Shown: one piece after another, positions 26,862 to 37,842 of the stretch
How positions within the stretch are numbered: position 1 is the first letter of the stretch
Layout of the letters: every line of letters begins with the position of its first letter
Assembly (NCBI GenBank): GCA_036401375.1
Contig: DASWVB010000017.1
Span: 1-64,000, forward strand
DNA length: 64,000 nt
Reading direction: 5' to 3'
From: DASWUZ01 sp036401375
Lineage (GTDB): Bacteria; Acidobacteriota; Terriglobia; Terriglobales; Acidobacteriaceae
Program-made: the position numbers and the translations under genes
The notes under the pieces: generated by a model
What the model was told of the DNA's origin: nothing
Database searches by the model: none
The model's input: only the letters and a program-made list of their open reading frames with translations

Positions 26862-27716
26862 ATGGTGCTCAATCCAAGACCGCATTCGAGGGTATTTGTT
26901 GTCCCCATGTTGAGCCTGCTGCTTGCGGCAGTGCTAAGCGGATGCGGCGGTTCCCCGCCAGGAGCGCCCCCCGTGATCGCGCCGCCGCCCGTCTATCCCG
27001 ATGTAACGGGGGATTGGGAGTTTCTGGTTGAGTTTGCGACGCCTCCCAGTGCGCCGCCGAACCTGCCGATCGCTCTGCTCAGCGGAAGCCTCAGTTCCTC
27101 AGGAGGGAAGGTGACGGGGACTCTACGTTCAACCGGCTTTGCCTTCCCGCCGTGCGTCGGTCTGTCTACCGATCTTGCGGCAACGGGCACGATCAGCACT
27201 TCCGGTGATCTGACTCTGAACATTCCCGTCGCAGGGGGCATGGCTACGATCACCGGCAGCCTTCAAAACCTGAAGACCCCGGGGCTCTCGGGAACCTTTG
27301 TGGTCGCGGGTGGGACGTGCAGCCAGCCGTCGATGAACCTTGTTGCCCTGCAGTTCCCCAACCTATCGGGAACCTATACAGGGGTGCTGGTCCCGGTCAC
27401 TCCCCCGGCAGCGGGTGCGGCCAGTTCGGGGAACGTCAGCGCTGTCCTGGTGGAGGCGGCTGAGCCGAATGCGGATGGGCAGTATCCGCTAACCGGCACC
27501 ATCACGGCTACTGGAGCGTGTAGCGGGAGCTTCGCCTTTTCTCAGGGAATTGTCTACGGAGGGCAGGTGCAAAGCTTTCCGTCGACATCGATCACACCGC
27601 CCGACGGTGCAAGCTTTGTGGGCTTTGCCACGCCCATTCCGACGATCACTCTTATTGGGCTGCAGTTTCCTGGCTGCGCCTCGTTCTTCTCGGGTGGCGT
27701 GCTTACGCGGCAGTGA
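26862..27716 (+). CDS. Putative secreted lipoprotein
   Basis: 284 aa from the ATG at 26862 (MVLNPRPHSRVFVVP), with GGCGGAGTG upstream. A signal peptide with hydrophobic core LSLLLAAVLSGC ends in a lipobox (LSGC), so it is likely lipid-anchored. The mature part is Gly/Ser/Thr-rich with beta-type repeats: GDWEFLVEF, GSLSSSGGKVTGTLRSTGF, GTISTSGDLTLNIPV, GTYTGVLVPV. No catalytic motif is visible. It is divergent from guaB across 201 nt. Confidence 0.82.
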   Translation: MVLNPRPHSRVFVVPMLSLLLAAVLSGCGGSPPGAPPVIAPPPVYPDVTGDWEFLVEFATPPSAPPNLPIALLSGSLSSSGGKVTGTLRSTGFAFPPCVGLSTDLAATGTISTSGDLTLNIPVAGGMATITGSLQNLKTPGLSGTFVVAGGTCSQPSMNLVALQFPNLSGTYTGVLVPVTPPAAGAASSGNVSAVLVEAAEPNADGQYPLTGTITATGACSGSFAFSQGIVYGGQVQSFPSTSITPPDGASFVGFATPIPTITLIGLQFPGCASFFSGGVLTRQ

Positions 27717-27836
27717 CGCTGGCCTCTCCGGGTTTGAGTGCGGCACTGGTAGTCCAGCATGGCGGGAGAACTCATCGAATCCAGAGTGCATCCCATGCAT
27801 TGCGCCGAGACAATCAGGTGCGCGGGGTGATGAGAG

Positions 27837-28043
27837 ATGAAGTTGGCAAGCAGATCTGCACTCCTGCGGTGGTGTGCGACGGCAGCGGGAGCTTTTGCCA
27901 CGGCGCTGGTTTTGATGGTGACGCAGTCGGGCTGCCTGGCGGTCGGCTATAGCAGCGGCTCGGGCTGGTTTGTGTGGCCCGGCGGGATCGGCCTGGTGGT
28001 GTTGATTCTGCTCGTGCTTCTTCTTATGCGGCGCCGCAGGTGA
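27837..28043 (+). CDS. Small membrane protein, possible lipoprotein
   Basis: 68 aa. N-terminal hydrophobic stretch (CATAAGAFATALVLMVTQ) followed by SGC, not a perfect lipobox because Gln is at -3, then a second transmembrane helix (GGIGLVVLILLVLLLM) ending in RRRR. It lies 120 nt after the lipoprotein gene on the same strand. The function is unknown. It could be a stand-alone anchor; gene status is likely but not certain. Confidence 0.55.
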   Translation: MKLASRSALLRWCATAAGAFATALVLMVTQSGCLAVGYSSGSGWFVWPGGIGLVVLILLVLLLMRRRR

Positions 28044-28119
28044 GTTATGTCGGGGGGAGGCTCAGGCCGCTTTCCGGGGCCTGCGTTGAGGCAGTCATTG
28101 GTTTTGCCAGCTGCTCTCG

Positions 28120-28610
28120 ATGTTACGCGTCGGGATTTTGGAGCGCGTGGGGTGGTGGAGGAGTGCGGATGCTTCGCATTAACCCACTCATCGCGGAGCG
28201 ATGAATGGGGCACCCGGCTTCTTGGTAGTCCTTGGGCGTGACAGGCGCTTGCGAGATGACGCGTCGGGATTGGAGCGCGCGGCTTTGGTGGAGGAGTGCG
28301 GATGCTTCGCATTACCCACTCATCGCGGAGCGATGAATGGGGCACCCGGCCTTAACCCACTCATCGCAGAGTGCGCGATGAATGGGGCACCCGGCCTTAA
28401 CCCACTCATCGCAGAGTGCGCGATGAATGGGGCACCCGGCTTTGCCAGCTGCTCTCAATGTGACGCGTCGGGATTTTGGAGGGCGCGGCTTTGGTGGAGG
28501 AGTGCGGATGCTTCGCATTACCACTCATCGCGGAGCGATGAATGGGGCACCCGCGTTACCTGCCTATCGCAGAGTGCGCGATGAATGGGGCACCCGGCTG
28601 GCGTCAGCGT
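28120..28610 (+). repeat. Palindrome array 2: six B hairpins
   Basis: Hairpin B (CCCACTCATCGC...GCGATGAATGGGGCACCCGG) occurs six times, starting near 28184, 28316, 28356, 28401, 28521 and 28562. Two adjacent copies are 45-bp direct repeats (28350 and 28395). Three copies are preceded by GACGCGTCGGGATTTTGGAG and GAGTGCGGATGCTTCGCATTA. Hairpin A is absent. The same tail GGGGCACCCGG follows as in array 1. TTTGCCAGCTGCTCTC occurs at both ends (about 28103 and 28441). Confidence 0.9.
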
Positions 28611-28699
28611 CGCCGAGAATCGTAAGCGTCAACATAGGTGATTGCGTTTTTTGGTCCGCACTGGCTGGAAACGGCGTCTACTATAAATGCGAGGTATTC

Positions 28700-28882
28700 A
28701 TGACTGCTGATCTGAAGAGGCTATCCGACACCCTGCGCCGCGATACTCCGGAGGAGTCGCTGGTGAAGGAGCTGGTATCGAGGCGTTCGGAGCTGCTGGC
28801 CGATCTTCGCGATGGCCGGACATTCCAGATTCGAGACATGCAAGGGCGTCTGATTCGAATCGCTCCTGCCTGCACTCGATAG
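28700..28882 (+). CDS. Small charged protein of unknown function
   Basis: 60 aa from the ATG at 28700 (MTADLKRLSDTLRRDTPEES). It is helical and charged, with a tail LRDGRTFQIRDMQGRLIRIA that could be a short beta-hairpin. GAGG lies 6 nt upstream of the ATG. Codon use resembles the neighbours. No family recognised; it could be a small regulator or antitoxin-like protein, but no partner gene is adjacent. Confidence 0.5.
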   Translation: MTADLKRLSDTLRRDTPEESLVKELVSRRSELLADLRDGRTFQIRDMQGRLIRIAPACTR

Positions 28883-28930
28883 GTCAGCAAGCCTGGCGGA
28901 AGCGTACAGGTGAGGGGTTGAGGACGGCCG

Positions 28931-29875
28931 ATGGTAGCGCTGCTCACCACCTACTTCATTGTTGCCTACATCCTGATCCCCGGAATCCTCTTCCGTTTCC
29001 CTGCCTCCCTTTTTGTAAAGCTTCGGCTCTTTCAGCTAACGCGCACCCAGGAGGCTACCTTCGGTGTGGCGGTTTCGCTGCTGCCGTTCGCCCTGGCGCT
29101 GCTTGCAGTCTGGCACGGCCCGGTGGCGCGCAGCTATCCGTTTCCACAGCGTGAAGGTACTGTTGCCGCCTACAAGGAAGACTATCGCCGCGTGGGTACT
29201 CTCGCGCTCTCTGCGGACCCGGCGCGGCTGCTCGAGGCGGATGCGGCAGGGCATGCGAGCCTCTACGCCCGCGCGCTGAACAGCAACGAGCATCGGCAGC
29301 TTCGATTCCTGACCTGGTATTACCTCTTCACCATGCTGGAGGGTGGAGCGTTCGGGCTGCTGGCGCGCAAGTATGGTGAGTGGTCGCATGTGCCGGCCTA
29401 TAGCTGGTTTGCGCGCAAGATCATGCTGCCGCGCATCTCCGAGTGGCAGCTGCTGCTGACCGACTTCACCTTTCCGAGGCGGCCGAAGCGGGTAGTCTAC
29501 GCCGACGTGCTCGCCGAAGATCACCTCTACCGGGGGCGGGTCGAGGATTACTTCCTGAACCTGTCAGGCGAACTCTCGGGGATATTGCTTAACAAGGTGG
29601 AGCGCTTTCGCCGCGATCAATATGAGGAGGCACGGAGGGCGCAGACGGCGGGAACGGCTCCGGGCAAGAGTCCTGACCCGGAGAGCTACTGGGCGCGCAT
29701 CCCGGGCGCCAACTTCTACATACCCGCCAAGAAGATCGCGAACTTGAACGTGCGTTTTCCGTATGACGACGCCAGCCTGGAGCAGTTTCTGGGTCAGTAC
29801 ATCACTGACCACCTGGACCTTGGAGTGGCTACAAAGGTCGAGATCAGCGACGAGGACGACTCGGTGCCCGATTGA
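28931..29875 (+). CDS. Membrane-anchored protein of unknown function
   Basis: 314 aa. Two N-terminal hydrophobic segments (LLTTYFIVAYILIPGILF and VAVSLLPFALALLAVW) are followed by a soluble domain with WYYLFTMLEGGAF, VVYADVLAEDHLYRG and SGELSGILLNKVERFRR. The segment reading VYADVL..D.LYRGRVEDYFLN looks like a beta-strand-rich domain also seen in small-GTPase-like or DUF6338-type proteins, but no function can be assigned. The neighbouring minus-strand gene is convergent, 8 nt away. Confidence 0.75.
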   Translation: MVALLTTYFIVAYILIPGILFRFPASLFVKLRLFQLTRTQEATFGVAVSLLPFALALLAVWHGPVARSYPFPQREGTVAAYKEDYRRVGTLALSADPARLLEADAAGHASLYARALNSNEHRQLRFLTWYYLFTMLEGGAFGLLARKYGEWSHVPAYSWFARKIMLPRISEWQLLLTDFTFPRRPKRVVYADVLAEDHLYRGRVEDYFLNLSGELSGILLNKVERFRRDQYEEARRAQTAGTAPGKSPDPESYWARIPGANFYIPAKKIANLNVRFPYDDASLEQFLGQYITDHLDLGVATKVEISDEDDSVPD

Positions 29876-29883
29876 GCTGCGAG

Positions 29884-30201
29884 CTAGATGCCGATGCCGT
29901 AGTCGGCCGCAGTCACGCCCTCGGCGGAGTGGGCGTAGTAGTCGTAGGGGGTGCGATGGTTGAACTTGTAGCGGATGCGGAGCTCGCGTCCGATGTAGAC
30001 GCCGAGGGCGGCAACACCGAGGGCCAGCGAGGTCCAGCCGATCACCCGGGCGGCGATGGAGCTGTCTTCCTCATGCGGCCGTACGAACCCTGACGGTGCA
30101 AAGGGCTGCGCTACAAAGGGTTGCGGTGCAAGAGGCTGGGGTACGAGGCGGAGCCGGTTCTTCCCAAGGCGGAGCAAGTGGTGCAACCCGAGCTGCTTCA
30201 T
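29884..30201 (-). CDS. Small single-pass membrane protein
   Basis: 105 aa. A Leu/Arg-rich N terminus, a Pro/Gln/Phe-rich stretch with repeated QPF, then a transmembrane helix (VIGWTSLALGVAALGVYIG) and a polar tail with YKFNHRTPYDYYAHSAEG. Codon bias is consistent with a gene and the frame is uninterrupted. No family recognised. Confidence 0.6.
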   Translation of the reverse strand: MKQLGLHHLLRLGKNRLRLVPQPLAPQPFVAQPFAPSGFVRPHEEDSSIAARVIGWTSLALGVAALGVYIGRELRIRYKFNHRTPYDYYAHSAEGVTAADYGIGI

Positions 30202-30356
30202 GGGCCCATGATAGCGCAGGGATATATACGCCTGGGTAATAGAAAGGTCACAAGCCGGCAGGATTGTTGATCACGGCGAACTCGATTCCCGGAAAGGGAT
30301 CGCTGCGCGGTCAGCAGGTAAGAAACCCAGTGTGATCAAGCATCGGCCGGGCTGGG

Positions 30357-31415
30357 CTATGGAACGGCTTCCAGCTGACGCAGGAATGCCAGCTTCTTAT
30401 CGGGCGGCAGGAAGCTGGCTTCGAAGGAGTTCGCGGCCATCTCGCGGAGGTGCTCGGCGGTGAACTCAAAGGCGCGGTGGGCGAGCAGATATTCGTCGTC
30501 GATGTTGCTCTCGAACATGGCAGGATCGTCGGAGTTGAGGGTGATCATGAGCCCGGCGTCGAGGTAGCTGCGCACCGGGTGCTGCATCAGCTGGGGGCAG
30601 CAGCCGGTGCGCAGGTTTGAGGTGATGCAAATCTCGAGTGGAACCTGGCGCTCGGCGAGCAGTCCCATCAGCTCCGGATCGTCGATGGCCGAGAGGGCAT
30701 GGCCGATCCGCTCGGCTCCGATGTTGAGCGAGCCCCAGATCGCTTCCGGGCCGATCGTCTCCCCTGCGTGCGCGGTGAGCCGCAGGCCGTTATCGCGTGC
30801 CTGGGCGTAGAGGTCCTTGAAGGGCTCGGCTCCGGTGTGGCGTTCGTCGCCTCCTACCCCGATCCCGATGATGCTGGGGTGGGTCTTGCGCAGCTCGGCG
30901 GCACGATGGAAGACTCGGGCTGCCTCTTCCACTCCAAACTGGCGGGCGGCGTCGAAGATCCAGTAGAGGCTGATGCCAAAGTCGCGCTCGCCGCGCTCGC
31001 GGCCCCGCTCCATGCCGGCGAAGAGCGGATCGAAGTCCATCTTCTTCCAGAAGTAGACCACTCCCACGGAGACGTAGACCTCGGCGTGCAGCACGCCCTG
31101 GGATGCAAGCTTACCCATCATGCGGTAGGTGATGAGCTCGTAGTCGCCGGCGTCGTGCAGGTGTCCGGCGACGGCTTTAAAGGCCATCATGAAGCCGGAG
31201 AAGTCGGTGTACCGGTAGAGTGCCTGTGCCGCAGGCAGGGAGAGCGGCTCATGCTGGCGCTGACTCAACTCGACGAGGGTTTCGGGGGTTACGGCGCCTT
31301 CCAGGTGCAGGTGGAGCTCGGCCTTCGGCAGACGGCGTACCCAGGCGGGGGAGACGCCGCCGTTCCTGGTACCGCGAAACGGCGCATTCCTCTGGGTTGG
31401 CTGGCTGGTAGTCAT
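30357..31415 (-). CDS. add: Adenosine deaminase family protein
   Basis: 352 aa. It hydrolyses adenosine-type substrates to inosine-type products with a zinc-bound water. Metal ligands and catalytic residues are visible: HLHLEG near residue 35, LTAHAGE and ITLNSDDPAMF. Length and motifs fit the adenosine deaminase superfamily. Because the family also contains 6-aminodeoxyfutalosine and adenine deaminases, the true substrate is uncertain. It overlaps the permease gene by 4 nt (ATGA), so they are one operon. Confidence 0.88.
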   Translation of the reverse strand: MTTSQPTQRNAPFRGTRNGGVSPAWVRRLPKAELHLHLEGAVTPETLVELSQRQHEPLSLPAAQALYRYTDFSGFMMAFKAVAGHLHDAGDYELITYRMMGKLASQGVLHAEVYVSVGVVYFWKKMDFDPLFAGMERGRERGERDFGISLYWIFDAARQFGVEEAARVFHRAAELRKTHPSIIGIGVGGDERHTGAEPFKDLYAQARDNGLRLTAHAGETIGPEAIWGSLNIGAERIGHALSAIDDPELMGLLAERQVPLEICITSNLRTGCCPQLMQHPVRSYLDAGLMITLNSDDPAMFESNIDDEYLLAHRAFEFTAEHLREMAANSFEASFLPPDKKLAFLRQLEAVP

Positions 31416-33085
31416 GGCTTGGGCGCGCTGAAGGCTGGGGCGGGGGAGCCTGCCGGACGTGGTGCGAACTCACTGCGATGGCGGCTGTAGAAGTAGTAGA
31501 TCAGCAGACCAATGGCCAGCCAGACAAAGAATCGCAGCCAGGTCATGATCGGCAGTCCAGCCATCAACAGCACGCAGAAGCCGATGCTCAGGACAGGGAC
31601 CAGCACTCCTCCGGGGGCACGGAAGCTGCGGCGGCGGTCCGGCTCTTTGTATCGCAAGATAAGCACCCCGATCGAGACCAGCACAAAGGCGAAGAGAGTC
31701 CCGATGTTGGATAGATCGGCGAGGGTGCCGATGTCCAGCAGTCCGGCGGGTATGCCCACCAGCAGGCCTGCCATCCAGGTCGAGACCGAGGGCGTACGGA
31801 AGCGGGGGTGCACGGTGCCGAACCATTTGGGGAACAGGCCATCGCGCGACATGGAGAACCAGACGCGAGCCTGCCCGAGCTGGAAGACGAGGATCGAGGA
31901 GATCATCCCCAGCATGGCGCCCATCAGCACCACCAGCCGCACCCAGTGCAGGTTATGTCCGCCCGGCTGCAGGGAGAGTTTTTTCAGGGCGTTGACCACC
32001 GGCGCAGCATCGTCGACCAGCGTGTCCCAGCGGACGATGCCGGTGAGCACGATCGCGACCGCGATGTAGAGCACGGTGCAGACCACCAGGGTAGCGATGA
32101 TACCGATGGGCACGTCCCGCTGCGGGTTGCGACACTCTTCCGCGGCGGTCGATACCGAGTCAAACCCGATGTAGGTGAAGAAGATGATGCTGCCGCCGGT
32201 CAGCACGCCCGACCAGCCGTTGGGATAGAAGGGATGCCAGTTCGGCGTCTTGATGAAGTGTGCGGCGAAGAGGACGAAGAGCATGATCGCGCCAATCTTC
32301 AGCAGCACCATCATGTTGTTGGTACCGGCCGACTCGCGGATGCCGCGCACCAGGACGACCGTGATCAGCATGACGATCAGGAAGGCAGGGACGTTGAAGC
32401 CGAAGTGCCAGCCGGTGTCGTAGAGACTGTTTCCCGCGAGGTCCTGCAGGCCGGTCGGAAGGTAGGCGGGGGAGATCCATCGCGCGGTGGGGTGGATTCC
32501 AAACCAGTCAAAGAGGTCGACCAGATGGGCAGCAAAGCCAACGCACACGGCCATGTTCGAGACGGCGTATTCAAGGATCAGGTCCCAGCCGATGATCCAG
32601 GCGATCAGCTCTCCCATGGTGGCGTAGGTGTAGGTGTAGGCGCTGCCGGCGATGGGGATCATCGATGCCAGCTCGGCATAGCACAGTCCCGTAAAGCCGC
32701 AGACTATCGCGACCAGCAGCAGGGACACGGCGAGCGCGGGCCCCGCGCCAGGCCGGCCGCTGAGCGCCTTGTGATGAATCAGGAAGTCGAGCAGCGGAGC
32801 CTTGTAGATGGAGGAGGTGTCGAACTTTTCGCCGGAGATCGCGGTACCAATGACGGTGAAGATGCCCGAGCCGATCACCGCTCCGATGCCGAGCGCGGTG
32901 AGCGACCAGGGGCCGAGGGTCTTCTTCAGGCAGTGTTCCGGAAGCTCGGAATCGGAGATGAGCTTGTCGATCGATTTGGTGGCGAAGAGTTGATTCGGCA
33001 GTTGATCGCTCCGGGGTAAAGAGTGTCTGGCCAGTTCTCCTGCTGCATTGCTTATTTCGATGTGCGGATCTCTTGTGCTCCGCAT
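31412..33085 (-). CDS. APC family amino-acid permease
   Basis: 557 aa with about 12-14 hydrophobic segments, including LTALGIGAVIGSGIFTVIGT, the APC first-helix motif GxG(I)F, and later GGSIIFFTYIGFDSVSTAAE. It resembles the cationic amino-acid transporter (YfnA/CAT-like) subgroup. The first 45 residues (to NQLFATKSIDKL) are longer than usual, and no better ATG is seen before LFATKS, so the start is uncertain. It is transcribed ahead of add, coupled by 4 nt overlap. Confidence 0.9.
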   Translation of the reverse strand: MRSTRDPHIEISNAAGELARHSLPRSDQLPNQLFATKSIDKLISDSELPEHCLKKTLGPWSLTALGIGAVIGSGIFTVIGTAISGEKFDTSSIYKAPLLDFLIHHKALSGRPGAGPALAVSLLLVAIVCGFTGLCYAELASMIPIAGSAYTYTYATMGELIAWIIGWDLILEYAVSNMAVCVGFAAHLVDLFDWFGIHPTARWISPAYLPTGLQDLAGNSLYDTGWHFGFNVPAFLIVMLITVVLVRGIRESAGTNNMMVLLKIGAIMLFVLFAAHFIKTPNWHPFYPNGWSGVLTGGSIIFFTYIGFDSVSTAAEECRNPQRDVPIGIIATLVVCTVLYIAVAIVLTGIVRWDTLVDDAAPVVNALKKLSLQPGGHNLHWVRLVVLMGAMLGMISSILVFQLGQARVWFSMSRDGLFPKWFGTVHPRFRTPSVSTWMAGLLVGIPAGLLDIGTLADLSNIGTLFAFVLVSIGVLILRYKEPDRRRSFRAPGGVLVPVLSIGFCVLLMAGLPIMTWLRFFVWLAIGLLIYYFYSRHRSEFAPRPAGSPAPAFSAPKP

Positions 33086-33128
33086 GGGGCGGGCGGATCG
33101 AGCACAGACTGGGGGCTCTTGAATGTCG

Positions 33129-33157
33129 AATATAGCCCAGCGGCGCTGAGGATGAAA
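33129..33157 (-). promoter_or_regulatory. Candidate promoter for the permease-add operon
   Basis: On the minus strand, TTTCAT (33157-33152) is followed after a 17-nt spacer by TATATT (33134-33129), a near-consensus -10. The start codon at 33085 would follow a leader of about 37 nt. The -35 match is weak (3 of 6), so it is tentative. Confidence 0.3.
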
Positions 33158-33234
33158 GCAGGAACGCTCCGCCGGGTAGGAGGAGCGTTCGTGGGTGTGT
33201 GCAGGCAGAGGTACGAGGATCGTAAGGCGGGAGC

Positions 33235-33278
33235 CTTTCGTTCGCTCACAGCTAACGAAAGCCTGGCCTACTTTCGTT
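33235..33278 (-). promoter_or_regulatory. Three alternating complementary 8-mers: mutually exclusive hairpins
   Basis: CTTTCGTT (33235-33242), AACGAAAG (33254-33261) and CTTTCGTT (33271-33278). The middle segment can pair with either neighbour (8 bp, loops of 11 or 9 nt). The set lies 18 nt after the small basic gene (minus strand) and upstream of the permease-add operon. It could act as terminator or attenuator; neither stem has a strong U-run after it on the minus strand. Confidence 0.5.
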
Positions 33279-33296
33279 TGGTCAGGCGCGGGGCGC

Positions 33297-33455
33297 CTAT
33301 TTACGTTTGGCGGTGCCTCGGGTGAGGGTCTTGACCTTCTTTTTGTTGGAGCCTCGGGCGCCGGTACGTGCCGCTTTGGCGGGCGCCTTTTTGCGGGCTG
33401 CGCGCTTGATCTTCTTGCGCTCTTCTGTGTCTTCGATTGCCTTGGTGTTTGCCAA
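33297..33455 (-). CDS. Small lysine/alanine-rich basic protein
   Basis: 52 aa, probable TTG start at 33455 (LANTKAIEDTEERKKIKRAA), preceded by AGAGAGAG. Composition is about half Lys, Arg and Ala, with stretches such as ARKKAPAKAARTGARG, resembling histone-H1-like or ribosome-associated peptides. The frame is open upstream but that part overlaps non-coding sequence. No family recognised; the function, if any, may be nucleic-acid binding. Confidence 0.55.
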   Translation of the reverse strand: MANTKAIEDTEERKKIKRAARKKAPAKAARTGARGSNKKKVKTLTRGTAKRK

Positions 33456-33935
33456 TGAGTCTCTCTCTTCGCGTCTCTGAATTCTCAGCTTGCATCTCGC
33501 ATGCAGCCAGTGGTAACAGTGTAGCCGCTTCGCGGATCGTTCGCGTCGAAGGCCTGCCAGGAAGGCAGGATCCTCGCTCTTAGTTTGAGGCTCGTACCTA
33601 GTGTGGCGAGCCCTAAGGTGGGGCACGTGGTTGATCTGGTGTTTGCGAACCCATGTCTCAGAGGCGAGACATGGGGCACCCTTGCAATCCTAGCGTTGGG
33701 GTTGATTGCTATCCCACTCATCGCGGTGGTGCTGCGATGAATGGGGCACCCGGCACCCCGGGTATGTTGCGAACCCATGTCTCAGAGGCGAGACATGGGG
33801 CACCCTCGCAGTCCTAGCGTTGGGGTTGATTGCTATCCCACTCATCGCGGTGGTGCTGCGATGAATGGGGCACCCGGCAGTTTTTTGTTTCGACACGAGA
33901 GCTACAAAGTGGGGAAGAGGTGAAATCTGGAGGGG
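33456..33935 (-). other. 480-nt intergenic region with palindrome array 3
   Basis: No supported gene. It lies between the basic protein gene and pcrA (both minus strand). The right-hand part is taken up by array 3 (33597-33885). The open frames seen in the array are artefacts of the repeats. A further GGCTCG...CGAGCC stem lies around 33588-33611. Confidence 0.6.
33597..33885 (+). repeat. Palindrome array 3: alternating A and B hairpins, 124-bp period
   Basis: Hairpin A is here a perfect palindrome, CCCATGTCTC-loop-GAGACATGGG, at 33650 and 33774. Each is followed by TAGCGTTGGGGTTGATTGC and hairpin B (CCCACTCATCGCGGTGG, then GCGATGAATGGGGCACCC). The two units are nearly identical (124-bp period). 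The tail is the same as in the other two arrays. The order is A-B-A-B, as in a mosaic REP array. Confidence 0.92.
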
Positions 33936-36878
<2,943 letters not shown>

Positions 36879-37125
36879 GGTGCTTCTCTCGTGGACCTGT
36901 TCGGGTGGGCGTCACGATATGTGTGCTGGTGAGACGGCTCTCCTCATTCTAAATGCTTCGAAACGATTGAGCGGCCGGTCAGGAGGGCGACGGATGCGCC
37001 GTCAACAGCGGGCGTCTAGCAGGTGGCGGATTGCCGTTGTGAGAGTACTTCCAGGGATAGAAATGACGAAGGCAGCCGTGCGCCGCCGGTGCTGGTACGC
37101 GGCTGTTCCTACTCTCTGCGCGGGC

Positions 37126-37842
37126 CTATGATCTTCCAAATAGTTCTGCAAGGAAGGTGCGGATGCTGTGCGCTGAACGGGCATCGGCCTCCGCGTGATA
37201 CTCCACGCCCGGAGGGTGCGGTGCTTGTTTATGGGTGAAGCCGTGTCTGGCGCCACCGTAGATATTCAGCTGCCAATCGGCACGCGCATGATTCATCTCT
37301 GCCACGAAAGCATTCACCTGTTCCATAGGTACGTGGGGATCGAGTGCGCCGTGGCAGACCAGGATCTTTGTCTCGACCGTCTCGGCTGGATTTGATGTTG
37401 CCAGAGTTCCATGGACGCTCACTACTCCCATGGTCTCAACGCCGCTCCTGGCCAGCTCAAGCACGGTCATTCCGCCGAAGCAGTAGCCCACGGCCGCGAG
37501 CCGTCCGTCGACCTGCGGATGTGATCGCAATACAGCGAGCCCGGCAGATGCGCGCTGGCATAGTTTGCGGGTGTCCTGGCGCAGTTCCATGATGCGCGCT
37601 ATCACACGCTCGCGGTCGCCCGCCACTCCATCGCCGTAGAGGTCACATGCGAAGACGACATAGCCCCACTGGGCGAGACGCAACGCCTGACTCCTGGCAT
37701 GTTCGTCGAGCCCGGCTCCGCCATGCACGACCATGACACCTGCGGACCTGGCACTCTGCGCCTCGGGCAGGGCAAACATGCCGGTTAGATTTACATCGCC
37801 GTCTCGATAGTGGATGTACTCGGTGGCTAGTTTCGTCGTCAT
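37126..37842 (-). CDS. Dienelactone hydrolase family protein
   Basis: 238 aa alpha/beta-hydrolase. GVMVVHGGAGLDEHARSQAL, VVFACDLYGDGVAG, then the nucleophile motif VGYCFGGMTV (Cys, as in dienelactone hydrolase) and a final histidine in GGARHGFTH. Dienelactone hydrolases open lactone rings in aromatic-compound degradation. No other degradation genes are near, so the substrate is open. Confidence 0.88.
   Translation of the reverse strand: MTTKLATEYIHYRDGDVNLTGMFALPEAQSARSAGVMVVHGGAGLDEHARSQALRLAQWGYVVFACDLYGDGVAGDRERVIARIMELRQDTRKLCQRASAGLAVLRSHPQVDGRLAAVGYCFGGMTVLELARSGVETMGVVSVHGTLATSNPAETVETKILVCHGALDPHVPMEQVNAFVAEMNHARADWQLNIYGGARHGFTHKQAPHPPGVEYHAEADARSAHSIRTFLAELFGRS

Noticed and set aside
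26661..26885. 75-residue upstream extension of guaB
   Set aside because: It has no resemblance to IMP dehydrogenase, and the family start MIEFPVPEALTFDDVLL lies at 26660.
28201..28690. Plus and minus frames across array 2 with residues such as NPLIAECAMNGAPG
   Set aside because: Same repeat artefact as in array 1; only the frame after the array from 28700 has a plausible start and purine box.
31808..33019. 403-aa plus-strand frame
   Set aside because: Antisense to the amino-acid permease with a rich His/Asp/Gly composition typical of shadow frames.
33485..33896. Two minus-strand frames in array 3
   Set aside because: They follow the 124-bp repeat period and encode the same residues twice.
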